Shown here one piece after another: positions 44,535 through 53,615 of a DNA stretch of 64,000 nucleotides. The translations under genes were made by a program, and so were the position numbers. The notes beneath the pieces are model-generated. The model did no database searches and was not told the origin of the DNA. It worked only from the letters and a program-made list of their open reading frames with translations. The stretch's first letter is position 1. Each line of letters opens with the position of its first letter. This DNA is from Aliiroseovarius halocynthiae (GTDB lineage Bacteria; Pseudomonadota; Alphaproteobacteria; Rhodobacterales; Rhodobacteraceae), in assembly GCF_007004645.1 (NCBI RefSeq), contig NZ_ML660019.1:702437-766436 (forward strand), in the 5' to 3' direction.

Positions 44535-45334
44535 GCAGGAACCTCATAGGCGGCGGCCTTGGCGAAAAGCTGTTCGAAATTCGCTTCGGTCTGGGCTGCG
44601 AAGTCTTCGTAGCTCAGGCCATAAAGTTCGGCCCCGACTTTGGCCGTGTGTACCGTGAAAGCGGGCTCGTTGCGTTTCCCGCGATGCGGTGGAGGGGCAA
44701 GATAGGGGGCGTCGGTCTCGACCAGAATGCGGTCCACGGGGGCGGCGGCGAAGATATCACGCACCACTTTGCTGCGCGGGAAGGCGGCGATGCCGGACAT
44801 GGACAGGTAAAAGCCCAGATCCAGCGCGGCCTGTGCCAGTTCAGGGCCAGAACTGAAGCAATGCATCACGCAGTCAAACGCGCCCTTGGCGTGTTCCTCG
44901 GTCAGGATGCGCGCCATGTCGTCATCGGCATCGCGCGAGTGAATTATCAGCGGTAGGCCCGTTTGGCGCGCAGCTTCGATGTGAACCAAAAGGCTTTCGA
45001 TCTGTACGTCGCGGCTTTCGGCGGTGTAGTGATAGTCGAGCCCAGTTTCCCCGATGCCCACGAATTTGGGGTGGGCGGCAAGGGCCACCAGTTCCTCGAC
45101 CGAGACCATGGGTTCGGACGCCACGCTCATCGGGTGTGTGGCGGCGGCAAAGAAGATGGGCGCATGCGCTTCGGCAATGGGCTGCACCTGCGCCAGATTG
45201 GCCATCCTGGTGCAGATCGTGACCATTCGGGCGACGCCAGCTTCGGCGGCGTTGGCGATGACCTCATCCAGACGGCCTTCGAAATCGGGGAAATCCAGAT
45301 GGCAATGGCTGTCGGTAATCTTGGGCGTGCTCAT
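44531..45334 (-). CDS. tatD: TatD family deoxyribonuclease
   Basis: 267-residue metal-dependent hydrolase of the TatD/YcfH type: metal ligands in ITDSHCHLDFPDF (residues 5-17), GETGLDYHY near 92, and IHSRDADDDM near 128. Start ATG at 45334 (MSTPKITD), 16 bases after holB; an earlier in-frame ATG lies inside holB. Confidence 0.93.
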   Translation of the reverse strand: MSTPKITDSHCHLDFPDFEGRLDEVIANAAEAGVARMVTICTRMANLAQVQPIAEAHAPIFFAAATHPMSVASEPMVSVEELVALAAHPKFVGIGETGLDYHYTAESRDVQIESLLVHIEAARQTGLPLIIHSRDADDDMARILTEEHAKGAFDCVMHCFSSGPELAQAALDLGFYLSMSGIAAFPRSKVVRDIFAAAPVDRILVETDAPYLAPPPHRGKRNEPAFTVHTAKVGAELYGLSYEDFAAQTEANFEQLFAKAAAYEVPA

Positions 45335-45350
45335 CGGGGGCGTCCTTGCC

Positions 45351-46478
45351 TCAGGCGGCCAGCTTTCCGGCCGTATCGTTGATCCTGAAAACCATATCAA
45401 GGATGAGCGCAGCAGGGTCAAGGTTCACGGCACGCCCATGTCCTGCACGGGCCGACAATTCTTGTTGCAGACTGGCCCAAGCACGAGCGGCGTGCGGGTT
45501 GGGCGACAAACGCGCCAGACATGCTGCTTCGCCCGGAGCGGCTTCAGCTGCCGGGTGGAAGCCCGCCCCATGACGCGCCAATCGCGCCAGAAAGAGGTCA
45601 AACAATTGCAAGATCAGCGCGAACCGGTCGGCATTTGCCTTGCCCACGGCGCTTTCCGCCAGTTTCAACGCACGTGGCCGGTCGAAGTCGCGGGACTGAA
45701 AGATCTGCACCAGGTCTGCATAGGTGCCCAGACCATTCAGGTGCAAAAGGCGCAGCGCGTCACCTGCCGATCCCGCGGCCAGTTCGTTCAAGCGCAAAAC
45801 CTCATCCGCCGAGGGTGTTTCCTCTAACCCAGCCATGACTTGTGACAGCGCGTCTGGGGCCAAGGGTGGCAAGCGCAGCTCGCGACAGCGCGAACGGATG
45901 GTGGGCAGAAGCCGCGAGGGTTGGTGGCTGATCAACAGCAGCACCGCGCCCTCGGGTGGTTCTTCCAGCAGTTTCAGAAGCGCGTTGGCGGCGTTTGTGT
46001 TCATCTCGTCGGCGACATCGACGATGACCACGCGACGCCCGCCACCTGCCGAGGACAGGGCAAAGAAGCTTTTCAGCTTCCGCACCTCGTCCACGGTGAT
46101 CTCGTTCTTCAGGCGCTTTGCCTTCTCGTCCCACGGACGGCGCAGCAGGAACAGGCCCGGTTCGGACAGGGCGGCGATGCGATGTGCGACTGGGTGGTCG
46201 GGTGAAATGTCGAGCGTGTCCGGGGCAGGGGCCGCGAACATACCGCCGTCATCCGCGGGTGTCGCCAGCAGGAACCGCGCGATGCGCCAAGCAAGCGTCG
46301 CTTTGCCCACGCCGCGCGGGCCAGATATCAGCCAGCCGTGGTGCATCCGGTCTGAATTAAACGCAGTCAGAAAAGACTGCTCGGCCGCATCCTGTCCGAT
46401 CAGGCGAACGGCTTCACGCGGATGTGGCGCGCCTTCAATCTTGTCAGGCTGCGGGATGTCATCTTGGGCGGAGCTCAT
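45351..46478 (-). CDS. holB: DNA polymerase III subunit delta'
   Basis: Clamp-loader subunit. 375 residues with Walker A GPRGVGKATLAW near residue 54, a Walker B-like VVIVDVADEMN and the sensor region LLKLLEEPPEGAVLLLISH. The usual zinc-binding Cys cluster of DnaX-type proteins is not evident, as in many alphaproteobacterial HolB. Start overlaps the tmk stop by four bases. Confidence 0.93.
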   Translation of the reverse strand: MSSAQDDIPQPDKIEGAPHPREAVRLIGQDAAEQSFLTAFNSDRMHHGWLISGPRGVGKATLAWRIARFLLATPADDGGMFAAPAPDTLDISPDHPVAHRIAALSEPGLFLLRRPWDEKAKRLKNEITVDEVRKLKSFFALSSAGGGRRVVIVDVADEMNTNAANALLKLLEEPPEGAVLLLISHQPSRLLPTIRSRCRELRLPPLAPDALSQVMAGLEETPSADEVLRLNELAAGSAGDALRLLHLNGLGTYADLVQIFQSRDFDRPRALKLAESAVGKANADRFALILQLFDLFLARLARHGAGFHPAAEAAPGEAACLARLSPNPHAARAWASLQQELSARAGHGRAVNLDPAALILDMVFRINDTAGKLAA

Positions 46479-47104
46479 GCGTGGGCCTTGATGTCAGCCA
46501 GCGCGCTGGCCAGCACATCAGCGGCCACAGTGCTGATGTCGCGCGTGCCATCAATCACGCGGAAACGTTCGGGGTGGCCTTTTGCCAATCCCAGAAATCC
46601 CGCACGCATCTTGTGTTGCAACTCGGCCCCGAAATCTTCGAACCGTTCTTCGGTGCCACCACGGCCCTTTGCGCGGGCGTGGCCCAGATCTGGGTCCATG
46701 TCGATCAGGAATGTCACGTCGGGCTCGCGCCCGATCATCAGATCATGCAAGGCATCCACCTGCGCGCGCTTGTCACCGGATCGTGTGCCTTGATACATGC
46801 GGGTGCTGTCGGCGAAACGGTCGGTGATGACAATTTTGCCTTCGGCCAAGGCTGGGTCGATCAGGCGTTCCAGATGGTCACGACGCGCTGCTGTGAACAG
46901 TAAAAGTTCGGTTTCCGCCGACCAGCGATCGGGGTCGCCTTCCAATACAAGGGCGCGGATTTCTTCAGCCCCAGCTGAACCGCCGGGCTCGCGCGTCAAA
47001 ACCACGTCGTGGCCCGCATCGCGCAGCGCATCCGCCAGCAGACGGGCCTGCGTGGACTTGCCCGAGCCGTCGATGCCCTCGAAACTGATGAAAACTCCGC
47101 TCAT
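46475..47104 (-). CDS. tmk: Thymidylate kinase
   Basis: Phosphorylates dTMP to dTDP. 209 residues: P-loop FEGIDGSGKSTQARLLAD, the DR(Y/F) motif ITDRFADSTRMYQG and LID region ARAKGRGGTEERFED. The tmk-holB-tatD order is common in bacteria. Six bases downstream of dacC. Confidence 0.97.
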   Translation of the reverse strand: MSGVFISFEGIDGSGKSTQARLLADALRDAGHDVVLTREPGGSAGAEEIRALVLEGDPDRWSAETELLLFTAARRDHLERLIDPALAEGKIVITDRFADSTRMYQGTRSGDKRAQVDALHDLMIGREPDVTFLIDMDPDLGHARAKGRGGTEERFEDFGAELQHKMRAGFLGLAKGHPERFRVIDGTRDISTVAADVLASALADIKAHA

Positions 47105-47110
47105 GCCAGA

Positions 47111-48310
47111 TTAATTCGTGGCGGTCGTCGCACCGGGTTCGACGGGCAGAGGCGGTGCATCATTGCCCATCAGATGTGCCAGAAGCTTGGTAGCAGCAGT
47201 GGTCAGGCGTGTCGTATAGCCCGCATTTCCCACCCCCCGTTCGGCGTAAAGGGGAATGACCGTGTCGCTCAGCCCGTCACGGCTGATCACCATCTGCGCC
47301 AGTTCTTGACCCTGTGCGATCGGGGCCGGGATCGGGCCGGTCCAGTTGATCGTAGCGCTAATTCCGTCACGCTGACCTGCCGGGATCAATAGGTTTACAT
47401 CCTCGGCTGGAACCAGCCCTACAGTTTCACTGGACCCCAACCAGACAGGAGCTTCTGCAACGCGTTGACCTGCTTTGACGGTGGTTTTCATCGTGAACTG
47501 ACGGAAGGCCCAGTTCACGATGGCCTCGGCCTCTTCGGCGCGTTCTTTTTCAGATCCCATTCCCGAGATCACGAAGACGATGCGACGATCACCTTGGCGT
47601 GCTGATCCGACCAATCCATAACCAGCTTCTTGTGTGTGGCCCGTTTTCAGACCATCAGCCCCAATCCCGAGGCGTAGCAGAGGGTTGCGATTGAAGCGGT
47701 TGTCGGGCGCGCGGTCCTTATAGTGATACTCAGTCTGCGCGAAGTAGCGGTAGTAGTCAGGGAAATCGACAATCAGGTGGCGTGCCAACAGGGCCAGATC
47801 CTTCATTGACATGCGCTGCATTGGATGCGGCCAGCCCGAGGCATTTGCGAAAGTTGATTGCCTAAGGCCCAAGGCGCTTGCACGATCTGTCATCATACGC
47901 GCAAATGCTTCTTCCGTACCTGCGAGCCCCTCAGCTACGGCAACGCAGGCGTCATTTCCAGACTGCACGATGATCCCCTGGATCAAATCCTCGACAGTTG
48001 GGCGATCACCTTGAGTCAAAAACATGGTCGATCCGCCCATATTTGCAGCGCGATCCGACACTCCAAAGGGGGTCGACAACGTCACGCGGCCATCTGCCAG
48101 CGCTTCAAACAGCATGTTTACTGTCATCAGCTTGGACATCGACGCAGGGGGCAGGGGAACTTCTGCGTTCTTCTCTAAAAGGACTGTTCCGGTGGTCACG
48201 TCCAGCACGTAGGCCGATGTTGCCCTTGTGTCGAAAGCGCGTGCCGGCAAGGCGGCAACAAAAAACAAGGCTATGAGGGCAGAAATGCACAAGGTCAGGC
48301 GGTGCAACAT
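47111..48310 (-). CDS. D-alanyl-D-alanine carboxypeptidase (penicillin-binding protein 5/6 family)
   Basis: Periplasmic peptidoglycan-trimming enzyme. 399 residues with a signal peptide (residues 1-25, cleavage after ARA), the serine motif SMSKLM (SxxK) near residue 58, SGND (SxN) near 118 and KTGHT near 222. C-terminal PBP5 domain from about 265, then a Pro-rich tail; no clear amphipathic anchor helix. Downstream of the SPOR lipoprotein gene. Confidence 0.93.
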   Translation of the reverse strand: MLHRLTLCISALIALFFVAALPARAFDTRATSAYVLDVTTGTVLLEKNAEVPLPPASMSKLMTVNMLFEALADGRVTLSTPFGVSDRAANMGGSTMFLTQGDRPTVEDLIQGIIVQSGNDACVAVAEGLAGTEEAFARMMTDRASALGLRQSTFANASGWPHPMQRMSMKDLALLARHLIVDFPDYYRYFAQTEYHYKDRAPDNRFNRNPLLRLGIGADGLKTGHTQEAGYGLVGSARQGDRRIVFVISGMGSEKERAEEAEAIVNWAFRQFTMKTTVKAGQRVAEAPVWLGSSETVGLVPAEDVNLLIPAGQRDGISATINWTGPIPAPIAQGQELAQMVISRDGLSDTVIPLYAERGVGNAGYTTRLTTAATKLLAHLMGNDAPPLPVEPGATTATN

Positions 48311-48374
48311 GATCAGGTGGTGTCCTTACTATTGGTCGAGCGGGGCAGTAACGCCCCGCGTCGGATCTTCTGTC

Positions 48375-49274
48375 TTATCTGCCGACGTAATAAGCGTCAG
48401 CAAAGCCAAGCCCTTTGATTTTCTTCAGCATTGCGGCGCGTTCTGATGTGTTTGCCGCCGGACCTGCCAGCACGCGCCAGAAGTTTTTCCCCTTCGACGA
48501 CCCAGGCTTGATACTTGCCGTCAAACCAGCCCCACGCAGCGATTGCGCCGAGTTCTTGGCGTTCTGCTCGAGTGAGAAAATACCGATCTGGATATAGGGT
48601 TTGGACAGGCTGTTTGCCGGCGTCGGAGCGGCCGGCTTTTCGGCTATAGCTGCCGCCGCAGCCGGCTTTGCAGTAGGTTTTGGTGCTGATTTTGCAGGGC
48701 CTCGCCGAGCAGTTTTTTCGGTGCGGTCAAGAGCCGCTTCCGCGGCAGCAATGGGGTCGTCCAATGTGGTTTGCGAAATCTCTTCCGGTGCGTCCAGTGC
48801 CGGTTCGACTTCTGGAGCTGGCTCGACTGGGATCTCTTCTTTGCGCAAGGCCGTAACGCTTAATTCGGACGGAGCGCCGGCCAGAAGGCCCAGCTCGACC
48901 GCCGCGTCAGACGAGACCTGTAGGCGTGGACCCGGGATGTCGCGCTCACGGCGGAACAAGGCGCCTACCACGAATTTGCCGTTCTCAGTGTTGCGAATAA
49001 TGACGCGTTCCGGATCTTTCGCAGTTGGATGTGCCACCCAAACCCCGCCAAGGCTGGGACGTCCGTCCCACAGGCCTTTGGCGGTTATCTGAAACACGTC
49101 GGGCGCTTCGACGTCACGCTCTTTGACGGCACCTGGCGCTGCTGCTGCCCTTGCGCTGTCCTTTCCATTCTTGGAATTTTTCATAAAGCCGGGAAGGTTG
49201 GTGTCGTCGCACGCTGCAACAAGCAAAGCACCTCCGAGTGCTATCGCCACTTTAAAGGTGGTCTTTATCGACAT
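48375..49274 (-). CDS. SPOR domain lipoprotein
   Basis: 299-residue predicted outer-membrane lipoprotein: signal peptide with lipobox LVAAC (Cys22), a middle domain with Ala/Pro/Lys-rich linker, and a C-terminal SPOR domain (YIQIGIFSLEQNAKNSAQSL ... FWRVLAGPAANTSERAAM) from about residue 225, which binds denuded septal peptidoglycan. First gene of the operon leading to dacC, tmk and holB. RlpA-like role is possible, but the RlpA double-psi domain is not clearly seen. Confidence 0.9.
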   Translation of the reverse strand: MSIKTTFKVAIALGGALLVAACDDTNLPGFMKNSKNGKDSARAAAAPGAVKERDVEAPDVFQITAKGLWDGRPSLGGVWVAHPTAKDPERVIIRNTENGKFVVGALFRRERDIPGPRLQVSSDAAVELGLLAGAPSELSVTALRKEEIPVEPAPEVEPALDAPEEISQTTLDDPIAAAEAALDRTEKTARRGPAKSAPKPTAKPAAAAAIAEKPAAPTPANSLSKPYIQIGIFSLEQNAKNSAQSLRGAGLTASIKPGSSKGKNFWRVLAGPAANTSERAAMLKKIKGLGFADAYYVGR

Positions 49275-49472
49275 ATCACGCCCCTAGTATCTCTGATTTC
49301 GGGATCAGTTGATCCACACTGCTCATTCTGGGTGCTGCCCAGATTTGATGGCACTCTAAACACAACATACGCGCGAGAAAAGAGTGGCATTAACTTCCCC
49401 GACGTATAAGCACCTTCCTGCGTGAATTCTGCACTTTCAGAATCGCAAAAGCCAAGATAAACCCAGCCAGAC

Positions 49473-49562
49473 GGAGAAGTGGCAGAGTGGTCGAATGCGG
49501 CGGTCTTGAAAACCGTTGAGCGTGAAAGCGTTCCGTGGGTTCGAATCCCACCTTCTCCGCCA
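49473..49562 (+). tRNA. tRNA-Ser (anticodon UGA)
   Basis: 90-base class II tRNA: acceptor GGAGAAG/CTTCTCC, D arm, anticodon stem-loop CGGTCTTGAAAACCG with TGA, long variable arm (GCGTGAAAGCGTT), T arm GTGGG-TTCGAAT-CCCAC, G73 and encoded CCA. It stands at the border between the conserved housekeeping region and the IS remnant/RNA-repair island. Confidence 0.97.
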
Positions 49563-49879
49563 AAGACTTGTCCATTAAGTATTTGACAAATAACGGAATT
49601 ATAAATTCCGTTCCGCCAATCTCTCCGAAATTGATACACATTTTGACGCGCATTTTGATACACGACATCGCTGATGTTTTTGATTGCAACATTCGCTTGT
49701 GGCGATTCTGAAACGTGGGCGGTACTACCACCTGAAACGGCGCTTTCCCGCTCGATATGCGAAAATTGATAAGCGCTCGTTCGTATATATGAGCCTTCAC
49801 ACAAACAGAGTGTGAAATAGCCCCCATCAGGTGGCCCACCAACTGGGATAGATTTATCTCGTAACTTTGAGGATCAGAG
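49563..49879. other. Gene-free segment between tRNA-Ser and the IS3 remnant
   Basis: No convincing gene in 317 bases. It holds a perfect hairpin (AACGGAATT-ATA-AATTCCGTT, 49592-49612), suited to end the tRNA-Ser transcript, and a near-direct repeat TTTTGA(C/T) around GATACACATTTTGACGCG and GCATTTTGATACACGA (49634-49667). The base composition is lower in GC than the flanks. No integrase gene is seen. Confidence 0.5.
49592..49612 (+). terminator. Hairpin downstream of tRNA-Ser
   Basis: Nine-base-pair perfect stem with a 3-base loop, 30 bases beyond the tRNA CCA end. There is no T-run, but it is the only structured element in a position to end the tRNA transcript. Confidence 0.45.
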
Positions 49880-50143
49880 ATGGCAGGAAAACGAGAGAAA
49901 CCCGAAGAGATTGTATCGAAGCTTCGGCGAGTGGAAGTGTTGCAAGGACAAGGAGCGACTGTCGCCGGGACGGTGCGCCAGATCGGAGTGACCCAGCAAA
50001 CGTTCTATGATGGCGGGATGCAGCGGTCACAACTCGTCCGTTTGGAAGCGCTTGAGAAAGAGAACCAGCGGCTGCGGCGGGCGGTGTCTGATTTGACCCT
50101 GAATAAGCGCATCCTGAGCGAAGCAGCAAAGGGAAACTTCTAA
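49880..50143 (+). pseudogene. IS3-family transposase orfA, internally deleted
   Basis: 87 codons starting KREKPEEIVSKLRRVEVLQG and ending RLRRAVSDLTLNKRILSEAA, the typical start and end of the helix-turn-helix OrfA. About a dozen residues expected in the middle (the YRWRxEYGG part) are replaced by a short DGGMQRSQ stretch, so the DNA-binding domain is broken. Not expected to be functional. Confidence 0.72.
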
Positions 50144-50270
50144 GCCCTTCACGTCGTCGCAAGTACTTTGATCATGTGCGGCAGGAGCTTGATGTATCCG
50201 AGCGCCGCGCCTGCCGCACGCTTGGTCAGCATCGCTCGACACAGCGCAAGGTGCCGCAATGCCGGATCGG
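50143..50270 (+). pseudogene. 5' fragment of IS3-family transposase orfB
   Basis: In the +1 frame relative to orfA the translation reads SPSRRRKYFDHVRQEL, then DVSERRACRTLGQHRSTQR, matching the conserved start of IS3-type OrfB. Similarity stops near 50270; the DDE integrase core is absent, so this is only a fragment. Confidence 0.7.
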
Positions 50271-50549
50271 CAATCTATCTGGGAACCGGGGATCAGGAGC
50301 TTTCAAAAAAGTTGAACCCCAAGCGGATCAAGGCTGGCTGAAAAATTCAGGGTCCTGCCGCGCCACGCGGTTGTGGCCAGTGGGCTCGAGCGAGATCACT
50401 CGCAGTGAATGGCCGGTTTGAGCCGCAATTCTCGCCCATCTCGGTATCAGAATCTTTGCGATCACACTTCGTGATCTCAAACCACGTTCCACCCAACAGG
50501 TTAATCATAAGAACGAACCCATCTCTCTCCTGAAACGGCCGTTTTTGAT
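50271..50549. other. Decayed segment between the IS fragment and pnkp
   Basis: 279 bases without a supported gene. A short reading KKLNPKRIKAG followed by a stop is visible near 50311-50343 and could be the tail of another lost gene. Otherwise nothing recognisable; no terminator with a T-run was seen for the pnkp operon that ends here. Confidence 0.4.
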
Positions 50550-53105
50550 CTACAATCTGGGATCCACGGGCTCACTTTCCAGTGCAAGCACCGCCAAGGC
50601 ACATTCATGCACCTTAGAGAGCGGCAATCCTTCTACAAACCGATGCAGCCCTTCGAAGCCGAGTTTGAATTCCCGTTCTGCGAGCGAAAATTTGCGGCCC
50701 AGCCCGCGTTGGCGGAGGCGTTCGATATGCTCGGGCAAGTCATAGTCGGGGCCATAGATTATCCGAAGATAGTCGCGCCCGCGCACCTTCATCGCGGGTT
50801 GGATCAACCCTTTGTCACCGCGCAGGGTAAATGCGTTGGGTTTGAATACCAAACCTTCTCCACCACTGCCGGTGTGGGACATCCACCAGCTGACGACCGC
50901 CCCGCGATCAGTCGCACTATTCAGATCAATTCGCTTCCAGCCGGTCGTCTGTAAGATCGGGTCGGCATCGGCCAGTTTGCCCAGCGTTTCCATGTGCCAG
51001 GTATGAGGTTGCTCCGCATGGACCTTGCCTTCGGTTGCCAGGATGTGGAAGGGCGCTATGCGATAGTCTTCAATGCTGTCCGCCGACCAGCAATAGCCGT
51101 CGATTGTCTGCCCCATGAGGTCAGCGTTGGAAAGCTGGCTTGTTGTACGTGCACGGAGGGCGTCCAACCCTTCGATTTCCCCAGCTTTGGAAATAGCTTC
51201 CAGCAGCGCCGAAGCAGACGACTTTGCCGCCGCCACGGTTGGATAATACTGCCGCTTGAGCAAATCCTGTGCTTTGGCAGACCAAGGCATGAGTTCAGCA
51301 TCGAGAAGCACCCAGTCGGTCTGAAGTCCCTCCCACAGTCCCGACGACTGCATCGCAGTCCCGATCCGCGCGACAACTGCAGCTTCTTTTGCCTCGTCCT
51401 TGAAGAAGGGCCGCCCGGTCCGTGTAAAGATCACACCCGCTTTGCCGTCTTCGACGCCAAATCGGGCCTTGGCTGCGTCCGCATCCTTGGCGATCACCAA
51501 CAAAGCACGCGATCCCATGTGTTTTTCTTCCACAACCAGATCGGACACCCCTCTGCTGGCGAAGTGATCCATCGCCTGATCTGGATGTTCCAGAAACGGG
51601 CCTTCCGGTGCCGTCGGGCACGCTGCCATCGTGGGCGGCAGATAGATCAGCCACCTGGGATCAACGGCAAAACGGCTCATAACTTCCAGCGCGGCAAGGC
51701 TGTTTTCCTCGGAGATTTGCAAGGTGGATCTGAACCGGGTTTCGATCCGCATCTTGGTAGCATAATCGTCGAAATAAAGCAGACGGTCATGATCCTGTTG
51801 TGCGGACAGGGATTGGTCAGCATCCAAAGGTTTAGCAGGGATCGCATATTGCGTTTTTGCCGGAACGGAAACCGTTTCCCGCTCGGGCCAGCGTAGCGCG
51901 GTCAGTTTCCCGCCAAATACACAGCCAGTATCGATACACATGGTATGGTTCAGCCATTCGGCGTCGGCCATCGGCGTGTGGCCAAAGACGACATCGGCCT
52001 TGCCACGGTAATCGCGTGCCCATTCCAAACGCACGGGCAGGCCAAACTCATCGACCTCGCCGGTTGTCTCGCCGAACATGGCAAAGTTGCGCACATGGCC
52101 CGAGCCGCGCCCGTGCATTTCCTCTTTCAGCCCAGCGTGGGCAATGACTAGATTGCCATCCGCCAGCCACGCATGAGAGCGTAGATCCCAAATGAATTCC
52201 GAGACCTGCTTACGGAAGGCGTCCGAGGTCTTTTCAAGCTCGGAAACGGTCAGATCCAGACCATGAGTCTGCGTCACATTTCGGCCCTTCAGCCATTTGT
52301 TCAGCTTGAAGTCGTGGTTACCGACCACGCATCGGCCAGAGCCCTCATCGCACATACCCATGACCAGGCGCAAAGCATCCAGATTGCGCGGGCCCCGGTC
52401 CGTAATATCGCCGACAAAGAAAGCCGTGCGCCCCTCGGGGTGGCGGGCGCGGATCAGGTCTTCGGAACCGGCTTCGAACGGGTCTATCACGTATCCGAGG
52501 GTTCCAAGCAGTTCGGTCAGCTCATCAAAGCAGCCGTGGATGTCACCGATGATATCGAAGGGGCCATGATCAGCGCGGTTATCTGTCCAGAGGGGTTCGC
52601 GGGCAATCTCCAACGCATCCACGTCTTCGGGCGATTTCATGATCTGAACTTGACGGAAGCCCTCTTTCTGCAAACCGCGCATGCCGCGTCTGAGTGCCTT
52701 GGAGTGGTTGCGCGCCACATGCTCACCAAAATCGCGGCTAGGGCGATTTTGATTGCGTTCATGGCAAATCTTTGGGTCGATATCGAGCACCAGCGCCACA
52801 GGCAACGCATGATATTTGCGCGCGAGTTGTACGAGCTTTGCGCGATCCTCTCGTTTCACTGATGTGGCGTCAATGACGGTCATCAACCGACGTTTCAACC
52901 GAATCGATGCTGTGTAGTTGAGCAAATCAAAGGCATCACCCGTCGCCGCCAGATCGGTTTCATCATCCGAAACAATCGCCCGGCAGGCATCAGAAGACAC
53001 AATTTCAGTTTCCAGAAAATGCTTGCGCGCAAAGCTGGACTTGCCCGAGCCGGTGGCGCCGATCAGGACAACAAGCGCAAAATCGGGGATGGATACTTTG
53101 GTCAC
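50550..53105 (-). CDS. pnkp: Polynucleotide kinase-phosphatase Pnkp (bacterial RNA repair ligase)
   Basis: Three-domain RNA end-healing and sealing enzyme. 851 residues: N-terminal 5'-OH kinase with P-loop GATGSGKSSFARK at 16-28; central calcineurin-type 2',3'-phosphatase from about 182 (DIIGDIHGCFDEL, VGDITDRGPRN, VVGNHDFKL); C-terminal adenylyltransferase/ligase with motif I EEKHMGSRA (nucleotidyl Lys near 527), motif IV EGLVFKPN and motif V MKVRGRDYLRIIYG. In characterised systems sealing needs Hen1, also encoded here. Last gene of the 12-kb leftward operon, three bases after the barstar-like gene. Confidence 0.95.
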   Translation of the reverse strand: MTKVSIPDFALVVLIGATGSGKSSFARKHFLETEIVSSDACRAIVSDDETDLAATGDAFDLLNYTASIRLKRRLMTVIDATSVKREDRAKLVQLARKYHALPVALVLDIDPKICHERNQNRPSRDFGEHVARNHSKALRRGMRGLQKEGFRQVQIMKSPEDVDALEIAREPLWTDNRADHGPFDIIGDIHGCFDELTELLGTLGYVIDPFEAGSEDLIRARHPEGRTAFFVGDITDRGPRNLDALRLVMGMCDEGSGRCVVGNHDFKLNKWLKGRNVTQTHGLDLTVSELEKTSDAFRKQVSEFIWDLRSHAWLADGNLVIAHAGLKEEMHGRGSGHVRNFAMFGETTGEVDEFGLPVRLEWARDYRGKADVVFGHTPMADAEWLNHTMCIDTGCVFGGKLTALRWPERETVSVPAKTQYAIPAKPLDADQSLSAQQDHDRLLYFDDYATKMRIETRFRSTLQISEENSLAALEVMSRFAVDPRWLIYLPPTMAACPTAPEGPFLEHPDQAMDHFASRGVSDLVVEEKHMGSRALLVIAKDADAAKARFGVEDGKAGVIFTRTGRPFFKDEAKEAAVVARIGTAMQSSGLWEGLQTDWVLLDAELMPWSAKAQDLLKRQYYPTVAAAKSSASALLEAISKAGEIEGLDALRARTTSQLSNADLMGQTIDGYCWSADSIEDYRIAPFHILATEGKVHAEQPHTWHMETLGKLADADPILQTTGWKRIDLNSATDRGAVVSWWMSHTGSGGEGLVFKPNAFTLRGDKGLIQPAMKVRGRDYLRIIYGPDYDLPEHIERLRQRGLGRKFSLAEREFKLGFEGLHRFVEGLPLSKVHECALAVLALESEPVDPRL

Positions 53106-53108
53106 CGT

Positions 53109-53615
53109 CTAAATTCCTCGGTCTTTGTGAAACCATTCGCGGCCATTCCACCAGGCGGGAAGCGCACCAGGTTTCTGTGTCTCAAATCTGGGGTCTGACA
53201 CATGGACAAAAGTAAGCAGGTGCTTGCCAAAAAGAAGATAGTCACGCGACGCGCTGGTGAATATGTCCAGTACGTGAAAGCCTTGACGCTCGTCTCTGTC
53301 CCAAAGCTTCTGAAAATCTTTTAGAACAACCACCGCATTGTCAGCAGTGTCAAACGGTTCCGACCTTACAGCATCATTCAGCGCGTCAAAATTCAACATA
53401 TCTGGGCAGGACCCAAACTGGGCTTCCCACTTCAGCTCTTTGACAGCTGATGCAAGAAGTGCAGCGTCTGAAGAGCAATCAAAATGGCAAACGTGATACT
53501 CAATTTTTTCCAGTGTTTGAATCGCTTGCAGCATATTCTCGGGCTTTAGAAACAGCGTTGTAGGGCTGCATTGCAAAAATGGCCAATCTGCGCGTTCATG
53601 TGGAGCAACCATCAT
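53109..53615 (-). CDS. Barstar-like protein (predicted ribonuclease inhibitor)
   Basis: 168-residue protein. Residues about 35-130 resemble the barstar fold: HFDCSSDAALLASAVKELKW, the aromatic-rich FGSCPDMLNFDALNDAV that parallels the barstar FG-N-DAL-D loop, then VVLKDFQKLWDRD. In barstar this region blocks the RNase active site. Start overlaps the nucleotidyltransferase stop by four bases. No barnase-like partner gene is seen in the operon. The family call is by eye and moderately sure; the inhibitory role is inferred. Confidence 0.65.
   Translation of the reverse strand: MMVAPHERADWPFLQCSPTTLFLKPENMLQAIQTLEKIEYHVCHFDCSSDAALLASAVKELKWEAQFGSCPDMLNFDALNDAVRSEPFDTADNAVVVLKDFQKLWDRDERQGFHVLDIFTSASRDYLLFGKHLLTFVHVSDPRFETQKPGALPAWWNGREWFHKDRGI

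Larger units (their letters stand above)
49811..50270 (+). mobile_element. Remnant of an IS3-family insertion sequence
   Basis: Contains a damaged orfA and the beginning of orfB of an IS3-type element. The left end may be near TGTGAAATAGCCCCCATCAG (49811-49830), which has the CCCCC-containing form common to ends of this group. The right end is missing. Its presence beside tRNA-Ser and the RNA-repair genes fits a site of past insertion. Confidence 0.6.

Noticed and set aside
49265-49842. Two open frames of 150-179 codons on the minus strand
   Set aside because: Both read through tRNA-Ser (GGIRTHGTLSRS and VGFEPTERFH are antisense tRNA translations) and have no start signal.
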